Positions 8,176 through 14,866 of a DNA stretch of 32,457 nt are shown piece by piece (the stretch's first letter is position 1; the number at the start of each line of letters is the position of its first letter). The stretch is from Blastopirellula sp. (GTDB taxonomy: Bacteria; Planctomycetota; Planctomycetia; Pirellulales; Pirellulaceae): positions 1 to 32,457 of the forward strand of contig NVWB01000036.1 in NCBI GenBank assembly GCA_002733575.1. The letters are read 5' to 3'. The position numbers were made by a program, and so were the translations under genes. The notes beneath the pieces are model-generated. The model saw only the letters and a program-made list of their open reading frames with translations, did not search any database and was not told where the DNA came from.

Positions 8176-8204
8176 TTGACGGTTTTTCATCTGGGTGATA
8201 AATT
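8176..8204 (+). promoter_or_regulatory. putative promoter of the rpsB-tsf operon
   Basis: TTGACG (8176-8181, 5/6 to consensus) and TAAATT (8199-8204, 4/6) are 17 bp apart. The expected transcript start near 8211 gives a leader of about 300 nt, fitting the structured region downstream. Confidence 0.55.
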
Positions 8205-8210
8205 AATAGA

Positions 8211-8518
8211 TTCAATTCCTGTGTCGTTCCCTCACTAGGAGGGTGTCTCTCACAAGAGACGCACAGAAATTCGCTGCATGAGATCAATGGAACTCATGCT
8301 TAGTTACAGTAAATTGTGAATCTGCCGCACACTGCAAGCGAAGTGAGGTGTGTGGGAAAGTTGGATCACAATTTATCGGGTATCGCTTCGTTGCACAAAC
8401 TTCGGTTTGTGCCCTGGTTTGTTTTGGCTTGCCGGGTATCGCCGCTGGAAGTAACTGAGTCATGGTTTGAAGTTTGGTTCTCTGCAATTTTTAACACCTA
8501 TTTTTAAGGAAAAGCCTT
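8211..8518 (+). promoter_or_regulatory. structured 5' leader of rpsB, candidate autoregulatory RNA
   Basis: Four clear hairpins occur in series. H1 is 8243-8250 with 8255-8264, bulged. H2 is GCATGAG 8276-8282 with 8293-8299. H3 is a 10-bp outer stem TAAATTGTGA 8310-8319 with 8366-8375, enclosing an 8-bp inner stem 8325-8332 with 8348-8355. H4 is GCACAAAC-TTCG-GTTTGTGC, 8393-8412, a perfect stem on a UUCG tetraloop. CGGGTATCGC occurs twice (8377-8386, 8433-8442), flanking H4. There is no T-tract, so these are not simple terminators. S2 represses its own operon through the leader in gamma-proteobacteria; a similar role here is inference. The rpsB ribosome site AAGGAA (8506-8511) follows. Confidence 0.6.
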
Positions 8519-9262
8519 ATGTCTGCTGATGCGAATCAGATCGTAAAAGAGCTTGTCGAAGCTGGTATTCACTTCGGTCACCGCACGAGTTTGTGGAATC
8601 CGAAGATGCAACCGTACATCTACGCAAAGAAAAACCAAATTCACATCATCGATGTGCGTGAAACGATTCGTGGTTTGTTGCGTGCTAAAAAATACATGTC
8701 TCAAGTTTCCGAAGGTGGTAGCCTTATCTTGTTTGTCGGAACTAAACGACAAGCGGGTCAAGCGATTGAAGCCGAAGCGGATCGATGCGGCATGCCGTTC
8801 ATCAACGAGCGTTGGCTCGGGGGAACGTTGACCAACTTCCGCACCATTCGTAGTCGTCTTTCTCGTTTGGAGCAACTCGAAAGCATTCGTGAAGGCGATG
8901 AGCTATCGAAGTATTCAAAGAAAATGCAATCTTCTTTGAATCGTGAATACCGCAAGATGTTCCGCAACTTGAACGGTATGCGATCCATGAACCGCTTGCC
9001 TGAAGCGATGGTGATTGTTGATCCTAAGAAAGAACGCAACGCAATTCGTGAAGCACAAAAGCTGGGTATCACTACTATCGGTTTGACCGATACCGATTGT
9101 GATCCAGATGACATCGATTTGCCAATTCCAGGTAACGATGATGGAATTCGTTCCATCGAATTGTTCCTGAAACACATGGCAGACGCTGTGATTGATGGCA
9201 AGCACAATGCCGCCATGCAAAACAAAGACGCTGGTAAATCTGGCAAACCTGGCAAAAAATAA
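8519..9262 (+). CDS. rpsB: 30S ribosomal protein S2
   Basis: S2 joins the small subunit late, binding between head and platform, and is needed with S1 for mRNA binding. The 247-residue length is typical. Signatures are AGIHFGHRTSLWNPKM near the N terminus, IYAKKNQIHIIDV, INERWLGGTLTNF, and the C-terminal MVIVDPKKERNAIREAQKLGI and IPGNDDGIRSIELF. The final 20 residues are Lys/Gly-rich. AAGGAA lies 7 bp before the ATG. It is followed by tsf on the same strand after 101 bp, the conserved rpsB-tsf order, and is preceded by a long structured leader. Confidence 0.98.
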   Translation: MSADANQIVKELVEAGIHFGHRTSLWNPKMQPYIYAKKNQIHIIDVRETIRGLLRAKKYMSQVSEGGSLILFVGTKRQAGQAIEAEADRCGMPFINERWLGGTLTNFRTIRSRLSRLEQLESIREGDELSKYSKKMQSSLNREYRKMFRNLNGMRSMNRLPEAMVIVDPKKERNAIREAQKLGITTIGLTDTDCDPDDIDLPIPGNDDGIRSIELFLKHMADAVIDGKHNAAMQNKDAGKSGKPGKK

Positions 9263-9270
9263 GCATAGGG

Positions 9271-9304
9271 TGCCGCAGCGATAATTCAAAATTCGCTCGC
9301 GGCA
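9271..9304 (+). promoter_or_regulatory. intercistronic hairpin between rpsB and tsf
   Basis: TGCCGCAGCGA (9271-9281) pairs with TCGCT-c-GCGGCA (9293-9304), giving 11 bp with one bulged C and an AT-rich 11-nt loop. No T-tract follows, so complete termination is unlikely. Partial attenuation or an mRNA processing or stability site is possible. Confidence 0.45.
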
Positions 9305-9363
9305 ACCACTTCCTATTAATCTACATTTCACACAAATACAAACGACCAACGGGAGATAGAGAT

Positions 9364-10224
9364 ATGGCTGGAATTACGGCCGCAGCGGTGAAGTCGCTTC
9401 GTGATAAGACCGGACTTCCCATGATGGAGTGCAAAAAAGCACTTACAGAAACTGGTGGAGATGAAGAAGCTGCGATCCAAGCACTGCGTGAGCGTGGCGA
9501 AAAACTATTAGGCAAACGGGCCGATCGTGCAACCGACTTCGGTCGAATTGGTGTTTACGCCGATATCGAATCTGGCGTGGGAGCCATGGTTGAATTCAAG
9601 TGCGAAAGTGCTTCGGTTCAGCAACTGGAAGAGTTCATCGAACTAACCGATGACTTGGCCAAAGTTTTGGCAACCGGTTCTGGTGCTGCCAATGGAGAAG
9701 AGCTATTGGCTCAAGCTTCGACCATCAAAGATGGTCAGACGTTAGGTACCATCAAGGACGAAATGTTCAACCGTATCCGTGAAGTATTCAACATTGGCCG
9801 AATGGTTCGTGTTGCAGGTGCTTGTGGTGGATACAGCCATAATTCTTCAACCGTTGCTGGCGTATTGCTAGAAGTTGAAGGTGGTAACAATGAAGCTGCT
9901 AAAGACATTAGCATGCACGTTGCAGCGATGAACCCTTCGGCTTTGGTTGTTGAAGATTTAGATGCGGATGAAGTGGCCAAAGAAAAAGGCATTTTGACGG
10001 AAGCTGCCAGAAGCGAAGGCAAGCCTGAACCTATCATCGAAAAGATGGTCGAAGGCCGCATGCGTAGCTACTACGCTCAAACCGTTTTGCTGGAACAACC
10101 TTTTGTTAAAGACGACAAAATGACCGTTCGTAAGCATGCTGAAGCCCATGGCATGAAAGTCAACAAGTTCCATCACTGGGTACTTGGCGATGACCAACCA
10201 GCAGGCGAAGCTGCTGCTGAGTAG
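9364..10224 (+). CDS. tsf: translation elongation factor Ts
   Basis: EF-Ts is the guanine-nucleotide exchange factor that recycles EF-Tu-GDP. The 286-residue protein has the N-terminal UBA-like domain with LRDKTGLPMMECKKALTE (the TG..MM(D/E)CKKAL signature) and the core domain with EFKCES and DISMHVAAMNPSAL. The C terminus is near PFVKDDKMTVRKHAEAHG. GGGAG precedes the ATG at proper distance. It is second in the rpsB-tsf operon, and a strong intrinsic terminator follows 26 bp after the stop. A relative of EF-Tu domain III, the partner region of EF-Ts, is encoded at 17.1-17.5 kb. Confidence 0.97.
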   Translation: MAGITAAAVKSLRDKTGLPMMECKKALTETGGDEEAAIQALRERGEKLLGKRADRATDFGRIGVYADIESGVGAMVEFKCESASVQQLEEFIELTDDLAKVLATGSGAANGEELLAQASTIKDGQTLGTIKDEMFNRIREVFNIGRMVRVAGACGGYSHNSSTVAGVLLEVEGGNNEAAKDISMHVAAMNPSALVVEDLDADEVAKEKGILTEAARSEGKPEPIIEKMVEGRMRSYYAQTVLLEQPFVKDDKMTVRKHAEAHGMKVNKFHHWVLGDDQPAGEAAAE

Positions 10225-10250
10225 TCAGTCGCTCTTCAATTTGATCACAA

Positions 10251-10289
10251 AAATCCCCGTTGAGAACCAATCTTAACGGGGATTTTTTT
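10251..10289 (+). terminator. intrinsic terminator of rpsB-tsf
   Basis: AAATCCCCGTT (10251-10261) pairs perfectly with AACGGGGATTT (10275-10285). The stem extends inward through a G-U pair and AGA/TCT to a small loop. Seven Ts run from 10283 to 10289. Confidence 0.92.
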
Positions 10290-10555
10290 GTGCAGTCTTC
10301 TAGAACTGCAATGCTTAACCTGTCGGAATAAATGACTTCGTTTAGTCCTCAGATCAATTAATCACCCTGTAGATGCAACTGTTCACTTCCCGTCTGGCAC
10401 TAGTAAACAGGGGGATTATGCTTATTTCTGCTTGAGAATTCATTTTTTACAATGAACCGTTTGGCGCGCTTTGCTGGTTTGGGTTACAATAGTTGCTGAT
10501 CATCAAAGTTTTCCTACTCGAATTACTCTTCTTCCATTCAGGCTTTAGTACAACC
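10290..10555 (+). promoter_or_regulatory. gap after tsf with a promoter at 10461-10490
   Basis: TTGGCG (10461-10466) and TACAAT (10485-10490) are separated by 18 bp and point at the small membrane protein gene, giving a leader near 60 nt. The rest of the stretch shows only weak, scattered inverted repeats. Confidence 0.5.
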
Positions 10556-10822
10556 ATGATGCAATATCTTTCTCGGCAACTCCGTTTTGGCTGGTTACAC
10601 TTTGGGTCAATTGTCTGCTTGGTACTTTGCTCGCCTTTGTTTGCTTTGGCTCAAGAAGCTGAAGAGGCGGAAGCAGAGCCGAGCTGGTCGATGGGGTATA
10701 TCTTGACCTTTTTGTTGATAGTCGTTGGCGTGGGTGCGGTTGGATTTGGTTCCAATCGAATCATCCAAGAATCACGTCTGAAGCAGCAAGCCGAAAATGC
10801 AGAGCGTAGCAAAGCTGGCTAG
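10556..10822 (+). CDS. small membrane-anchored protein of unknown function
   Basis: The 88-residue product has an N-terminal hydrophobic signal-like segment (about 12-32, ending FALAQE), a short acidic linker (EAEEAEAEPSW), a second hydrophobic helix (about 46-65, ILTFLLIVVGVGAVGFGSN) and a charged C-terminal tail. This fits a one- or two-pass inner-membrane protein with a cytoplasmic tail. Twin ATGs at 10556 and 10559 are the likely start; an upstream in-frame TTG at 10493 is less likely because it lies about 3 bp after the predicted -10 box. A good promoter lies upstream. It converges with the glycosyltransferase gene, 15 bp apart. No family is recognised. Confidence 0.7.
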   Translation: MMQYLSRQLRFGWLHFGSIVCLVLCSPLFALAQEAEEAEAEPSWSMGYILTFLLIVVGVGAVGFGSNRIIQESRLKQQAENAERSKAG

Positions 10823-10837
10823 TTCTTAAGAAGCACG

Positions 10838-12160
10838 CTATTGCTGAGCAATCAATTTGTGATAAACATCAACGGTTTGCTGCGCTACTTCGGCGGAGTT
10901 AAACTTTTGATGTACGGTTCGGCAGCCAGAGAGCCCTAGCTCGTGGGTTGCACTTCGATCTGATAGCAACAGTGCCAATTGCTTGGCCAATTCTGATGTG
11001 TCATCTGGCGGAACTAAAATGCCACCGCCGGTTGCGGTGATCAATTCAGGGAAAGCCCCATGCTGCGGTTGCACTACAGGTACACCTGCTGCCAGGGCTT
11101 CTAATACGAACAGCCCTTTCGGTTCGTGATACACGGTCGGAACCGACAGCACATCGAGCGACTGTAGAAATTCAAGCTTGCCAGATCGGTCAACACTGCC
11201 TGCGTATTCAAACGACGATTCGAGTCCGGCGTCTTTTAGTTTTTTGAATTGCTGATCGGCATACGCTTGGTCTTTGGCACCTAACCAGCCCGCGATTTTC
11301 AATAGGGCCTCGTCCATTTCTGGCTGCAGCTTTAATTCAATAAACGCATCGACCAACTGGTGCAGGCCTTTTTCAGGAGCGAGTCGGGCCAAGTAGCCAA
11401 TGGTCGGCGGATGGGATTTGATGGGATTGCGTTGTTCGGCTGCGTCTAGCGGCAAGTCGGCGGTTTCAATTCCCAGCGGCACTAGTGAAAATTTATCAGC
11501 AGGAATGCCAAACAGTTCTGACATATAATCGGCATAGTACTGGCTAAACACGATAAATTGATCAACATGGGGAACGAGTTCACGGATTTGCGTTAGACAT
11601 TTTTGCTTGAACGGTTCGGCCAAGTCGTTCATGAAAATGTCATCCCCTTGCAGGGTCACAATCACCGGGCAGTCTAATTTTTTCTTGATTGCCGGCAAGC
11701 AGCCAGCGATTAACATGTTCGATAAATTAATCACATCAGGTCGAATGGAATCGGTGAGCCACGAGACCAAACGCAGGGCCTCTTTTCGTTGATTGCCTTC
11801 GGTTCCCTTGAGCATTGATAGGGTAAGTGCGCCTAACTGTTTGGCATCGGTATTGATATTGCCGGAAGTAGCCCAGCGAATGATTTTGGGCGAATCAAGC
11901 CAGCGAGTGAGAAAGCCGGGCAGGAATCGGTAGCCGGGTACCGTTTGTTCTAAGTAAACGTTGATGCCGCCGTAGAATACTTTTTCATCACTAACATTTT
12001 CTTCATCGGTGCGAATCGGAGTGTACGTGGGAATCAGATGAATGTCTTGCCCGGCCCTGTACATCGCGGCAGCCACTGAGTTGTCTCGCATACAGCTCCC
12101 ACAATACATACCTGCCCCGCCAGAGGTGATGTACGCAATTGTGAGTGGCTGATTGTTCAT
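10838..12160 (-). CDS. GT4-family glycosyltransferase
   Basis: The 440-residue protein has the two Rossmann domains of GT-B enzymes. The N-terminal part contains TSGGAGMYCGSCMRDN, a distinctive glycine/cysteine motif of one GT4 branch, and a loop with GGINVYLEQ. The C-terminal nucleotide-sugar domain has GYLARLAPEKGLHQLVDAF and the E(x7)E-type site EPKGLFVLEALAAGVPVV. It likely transfers a sugar from a nucleotide donor to a lipid, polysaccharide or glycan acceptor; the substrate cannot be read from sequence. The ATG at 12160 is preferred to an in-frame TTG at 12175; no strong ribosome site is seen. There is no membrane segment. It is not in an obvious polysaccharide cluster. Confidence 0.88.
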   Translation of the reverse strand: MNNQPLTIAYITSGGAGMYCGSCMRDNSVAAAMYRAGQDIHLIPTYTPIRTDEENVSDEKVFYGGINVYLEQTVPGYRFLPGFLTRWLDSPKIIRWATSGNINTDAKQLGALTLSMLKGTEGNQRKEALRLVSWLTDSIRPDVINLSNMLIAGCLPAIKKKLDCPVIVTLQGDDIFMNDLAEPFKQKCLTQIRELVPHVDQFIVFSQYYADYMSELFGIPADKFSLVPLGIETADLPLDAAEQRNPIKSHPPTIGYLARLAPEKGLHQLVDAFIELKLQPEMDEALLKIAGWLGAKDQAYADQQFKKLKDAGLESSFEYAGSVDRSGKLEFLQSLDVLSVPTVYHEPKGLFVLEALAAGVPVVQPQHGAFPELITATGGGILVPPDDTSELAKQLALLLSDRSATHELGLSGCRTVHQKFNSAEVAQQTVDVYHKLIAQQ

Positions 12161-12226
12161 AAGGCAAAATGGCAAATAATTTTAATGGATGGGTTGATTG
12201 ATTATCGCAGTTCTCGTTGTGTCTGG

Positions 12227-12742
12227 CTAGGAATCACATTGAGTTGCACTCTCTTTCTTTCGGGTGACCCAAAAAATCACGAGCATGATAAAAACTGCAA
12301 GTGAAACCCAACGTGTAGGACCAGCTATGAAAACTATGGCTCCATTGAATGCCATGAATAAGAAGAACCCTACTATCCAGCGTTGAACGATCACTTTAGT
12401 TGCCCTGTGAACAGGTGCCATCCACCACCAGCAGACATCTGCGAACCAAACGATAGCCATCAGGTAATTGATATAGATTCCACCTCCCCAGCGGATACCG
12501 ATGGCATCATACGTTTGCCTGGCGGTTTCTTGATAGGCAAGCTCATGGCTCCAATGGTGGTAGAACTGAAAAGCTCCCACAATGTGGATCAAAAACAAGA
12601 GACAACCGGTGCTCCATAGAGCTCTGGCTGATGAATCCCATTTTTTTTGACCATCCGCGAAGCGATTTCCGCATAACACCAGCACCAAACAGGCAAGAGC
12701 CAAGCGAATCGACCATCGGGTTACTAGTTCATCAATATTCAT
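12227..12742 (-). CDS. multi-pass membrane protein of unknown function
   Basis: The 171-residue protein has four to five hydrophobic segments: near 10-25, 45-60, 88-106, 120-140 and 142-160. Between the second and third lies a polar stretch with FYHHWSHELAYQETARQTYD, which is His- and aromatic-rich. It is Trp-rich overall (VWFADVCWWW). The start at 12742 is chosen over a GTG at 12775. It lies upstream of the glycosyltransferase on the same strand with a 66-bp gap and could share its transcript. No family is recognised; the paired His residues could bind metal or heme, but this is only a suggestion. Confidence 0.7.
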   Translation of the reverse strand: MNIDELVTRWSIRLALACLVLVLCGNRFADGQKKWDSSARALWSTGCLLFLIHIVGAFQFYHHWSHELAYQETARQTYDAIGIRWGGGIYINYLMAIVWFADVCWWWMAPVHRATKVIVQRWIVGFFLFMAFNGAIVFIAGPTRWVSLAVFIMLVIFWVTRKKESATQCDS

Positions 12743-12809
12743 AAGAAACGCTATTTTACACAATGACTGACCCACATGGGCCAGACCATGGATTCAAAAC
12801 AGGCTTTCT

Positions 12810-12840
12810 TTGAATAAATAACGCTATAAACATATACAAT
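12810..12840 (+). promoter_or_regulatory. putative promoter of rpmI-rplT
   Basis: TTGAAT (12810-12815) is followed by TATACAAT (12833-12840), giving a 17- or 19-bp spacing depending on the -10 frame. It would leave a leader of about 130 nt, long enough for L20 control. No infC gene separates it from rpmI. Confidence 0.4.
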
Positions 12841-12982
12841 AGATAGACTTATGGCTAATTCATGCTACATTTTGTCTTGAATCGAAAATTCTAGCTTCCC
12901 CCTATCGGAAGCGAGTGGAAATGCGTAGAATTGCGAGTTTCCCACCAAGTACCTACAGACTACAGGGAAGGGCACCGAAAAG

Positions 12983-13186
12983 ATGCCAAAGCAAAAAACA
13001 CATAAGGGAACCAAGAAACGGTTCCGCTTGACAGCTAATGGAAAGCTCAAGCATCGATGCAGTGGCACCAGTCACTTAGCATCTCGCATGACACACAAGC
13101 GTAAACGTAACCTACGTGGTACAACGGTTTTAAAGACTGTAGACACTGTGCGTTTAGTTGAAGCTTTGTGCCATAACAGCTACTAA
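12983..13186 (+). CDS. rpmI: 50S ribosomal protein L35
   Basis: The 67-residue very basic protein starts MPKQKTHKGTKKRFRLT, the standard L35 N terminus, followed by GKLKHRCSGTSHLASRMTHKRKRNLRG. It is a structural component of the large subunit. AAGGG-type ribosome sites sit just upstream. It is followed by rplT after 92 bp, the conserved rpmI-rplT pair. The usual third member, infC, is absent directly upstream, where an opposite-strand membrane protein gene lies instead. Confidence 0.96.
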   Translation: MPKQKTHKGTKKRFRLTANGKLKHRCSGTSHLASRMTHKRKRNLRGTTVLKTVDTVRLVEALCHNSY

Positions 13187-13227
13187 AGAACTATTACTAT
13201 TTATTGACAAGTGCACGGGTAGTAACG

Positions 13228-13249
13228 CTTTATTAGATTGCTAATAAAG
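13228..13249 (+). promoter_or_regulatory. hairpin in the rpmI-rplT spacer
   Basis: CTTTATTAG (13228-13236) and CTAATAAAG (13241-13249) form a perfect 9-bp stem with a 4-nt loop, 30 bp ahead of the rplT start. There is no T-tract. L20 regulates its own operon in other bacteria, so a regulatory or processing role is plausible but unproven. Confidence 0.4.
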
Positions 13250-13278
13250 GGCCTAGTGGACCGATTACAGGTGACAGA

Positions 13279-13635
13279 ATGCGAACTAAAAAAGGTTCAT
13301 CGCGGACCCAATCGAAGAAACGCTTATTCAAAAAAGCCAAAGGCTTCCGTGGTGGTCGCGGTACATTACTGCGAACTGTTAAAGAAACACTCGTCCGAGC
13401 AGGCGTGTTTGCCTATCGAGATCGTAAGGTCCGCAAGCGTGTATTCCGCAAATTGTGGATCGTTCGTTTGAACGCAGCCGCTCGACAACATGGCATTCGC
13501 TATAGCCAATTTGTCTATGGCCTGAAGAAATCCGGAATTGAACTCAATCGCAAAATGCTTTCTGAGATGGCAATTCACGATCCTGCTGGGTTTGATTCTG
13601 TCTGTGAGGAAGTCAAAGCTGCCTTGGCTGCTTAA
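13279..13635 (+). CDS. rplT: 50S ribosomal protein L20
   Basis: The 118-residue basic protein matches L20 throughout. The N-terminal RNA-binding tail has KKAKGFRGGRG, then FAYRDRKVRKRVFRKLWIVRLNAAARQHGIRYSQFVYGLKKSGIELNRKMLSE in the globular domain. L20 is a primary 23S rRNA assembly protein and in many bacteria a translational repressor of its own operon. AGGTGA lies 6 bp before the ATG. A strong terminator follows 48 bp after the stop, so pheST is a separate unit or depends on read-through. Confidence 0.97.
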   Translation: MRTKKGSSRTQSKKRLFKKAKGFRGGRGTLLRTVKETLVRAGVFAYRDRKVRKRVFRKLWIVRLNAAARQHGIRYSQFVYGLKKSGIELNRKMLSEMAIHDPAGFDSVCEEVKAALAA

Positions 13636-13683
13636 AGACTGAAAAGTCTATCGAACCTTCGAAGGGATTTTACCGTCCAAACT

Positions 13684-13712
13684 AAGCCGCCGAGTCAACT
13701 CGGCGGCTTTTT
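13684..13712 (+). terminator. intrinsic terminator after rplT
   Basis: AAGCCGCCGAGT (13684-13695) pairs with ACTCGGCGGCTT (13698-13709), a perfect 12-bp GC-rich stem on a CA loop. Five Ts occupy 13708-13712. It lies only 40 bp before pheS, so read-through or a nearby promoter is needed for pheST. Confidence 0.9.
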
Positions 13713-13751
13713 GTTTAGAGTTCTTAACCAAAACGCAAACGAACAAGTCTC

Positions 13752-14780
13752 ATGTCGATCAACGATTTCATCAAACAACTAGATACCCTGGTAGAGTCTG
13801 CCGCTGAGCAGTTCAATTCGGCGATTGAAAAACTCGACAAAGATATACTAGAGAATGCTCGCATCGAATTCCTGGGCGCCAAAAGCGGCAAACTCAAGTC
13901 GGCCCAAAAGGGGCTCGGCAAGGTCGAAAAAGCAGACAAACCAGTTGCCGGCAAAAAATTCAATGAAGTCAAACAAAAGCTAGAAGGCCTGTTCCAAGCG
14001 GCCATTGAGCAAATCGAAAAATCGAGGTCTTCAACGGAAGTCAAAGAACAATTCGATGTCACGCTGCCTGGCACACGCATCTCAACAGGGCATGTTCACC
14101 CGATCACACAAACGATTGAAGAACTGAAAGACATCACCGGCAGACTTGGCTTCACCGCTGTCGAAGGACCAGAAATCGAAGACGACTGGCACAACTTTGA
14201 AGCGTTGAATATCTCGCTAGAACATCCGGCCCGAGATCCACTGGATAACTTCTACTTGCAAACGGCGGAAAAAAACACCGGCAAAGATAATCTACTACGC
14301 AGTCAAACTTCGACCGTGCAAATTCGGGTCATGGAAGATACGAAACCGCCTGTCCGAATTGTATCACTGGGCCGCGTCTATCGACCTGATGAAGTCGATG
14401 CGACCCACTACGCGATGTTCCATCAAATCGAAGGCCTGATGATTGACACCGATGTCACGATGGCCGATTTAAAAAGTGTTTTGTTGCTGTTCGCCAAAAC
14501 CTATCTTGGCGATGATGTCGAAATTCGCTTCCGACCTTCGTTCTTTCCATTCACCGAACCAAGTGTGGAAGTCGACATGCGTTGGCGAGGCATCTGGCTT
14601 GAGTTTGGCGGCGCTGGCATGGTCGATCCGAATGTACTTCGCAGTGTTGGCTACGACCCTGAAGAAGTCTCTGGCTTTGCCTTTGGGTTAGGAGTCGAAC
14701 GACTTTGCATGGGCCGTCATGGCATCAACGACATTCGCTACTTATACGACAACAACGTGCGATTTCTTTCGCAGTTTTAA
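13752..14780 (+). CDS. pheS: phenylalanine--tRNA ligase alpha subunit
   Basis: PheS is the catalytic subunit of the alpha2beta2 synthetase that charges tRNA-Phe. The 342-residue protein has an N-terminal helical coiled-coil arm (1-95) that binds tRNA and the class II catalytic domain. Motif 1 to 2 features include [71 protein letters not shown] and [10 protein letters not shown]. The amino-acid pocket and motif 3 are seen in [16 protein letters not shown] and [15 protein letters not shown]. No clear ribosome site precedes the ATG. pheT follows on the same strand after 86 bp, which includes a small hairpin. Confidence 0.97.
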   Translation: MSINDFIKQLDTLVESAAEQFNSAIEKLDKDILENARIEFLGAKSGKLKSAQKGLGKVEKADKPVAGKKFNEVKQKLEGLFQAAIEQIEKSRSSTEVKEQFDVTLPGTRISTGHVHPITQTIEELKDITGRLGFTAVEGPEIEDDWHNFEALNISLEHPARDPLDNFYLQTAEKNTGKDNLLRSQTSTVQIRVMEDTKPPVRIVSLGRVYRPDEVDATHYAMFHQIEGLMIDTDVTMADLKSVLLLFAKTYLGDDVEIRFRPSFFPFTEPSVEVDMRWRGIWLEFGGAGMVDPNVLRSVGYDPEEVSGFAFGLGVERLCMGRHGINDIRYLYDNNVRFLSQF

Positions 14781-14817
14781 GCTTCAGTTTCTTCGCAACT
14801 CATTGAATCCAACTTTT

Positions 14818-14837
14818 GTGTTCACGCAATTGAACAC
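14818..14837 (+). promoter_or_regulatory. small hairpin between pheS and pheT
   Basis: GTGTTCA (14818-14824) and TGAACAC (14831-14837) form a perfect 7-bp stem with a 6-nt loop, 29 bp before pheT. No T-run suitable for termination follows. It may only affect mRNA stability or translation. Confidence 0.3.
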
Positions 14838-14866
14838 GCGATAAATAAAAAGGTCGACAGAATACC

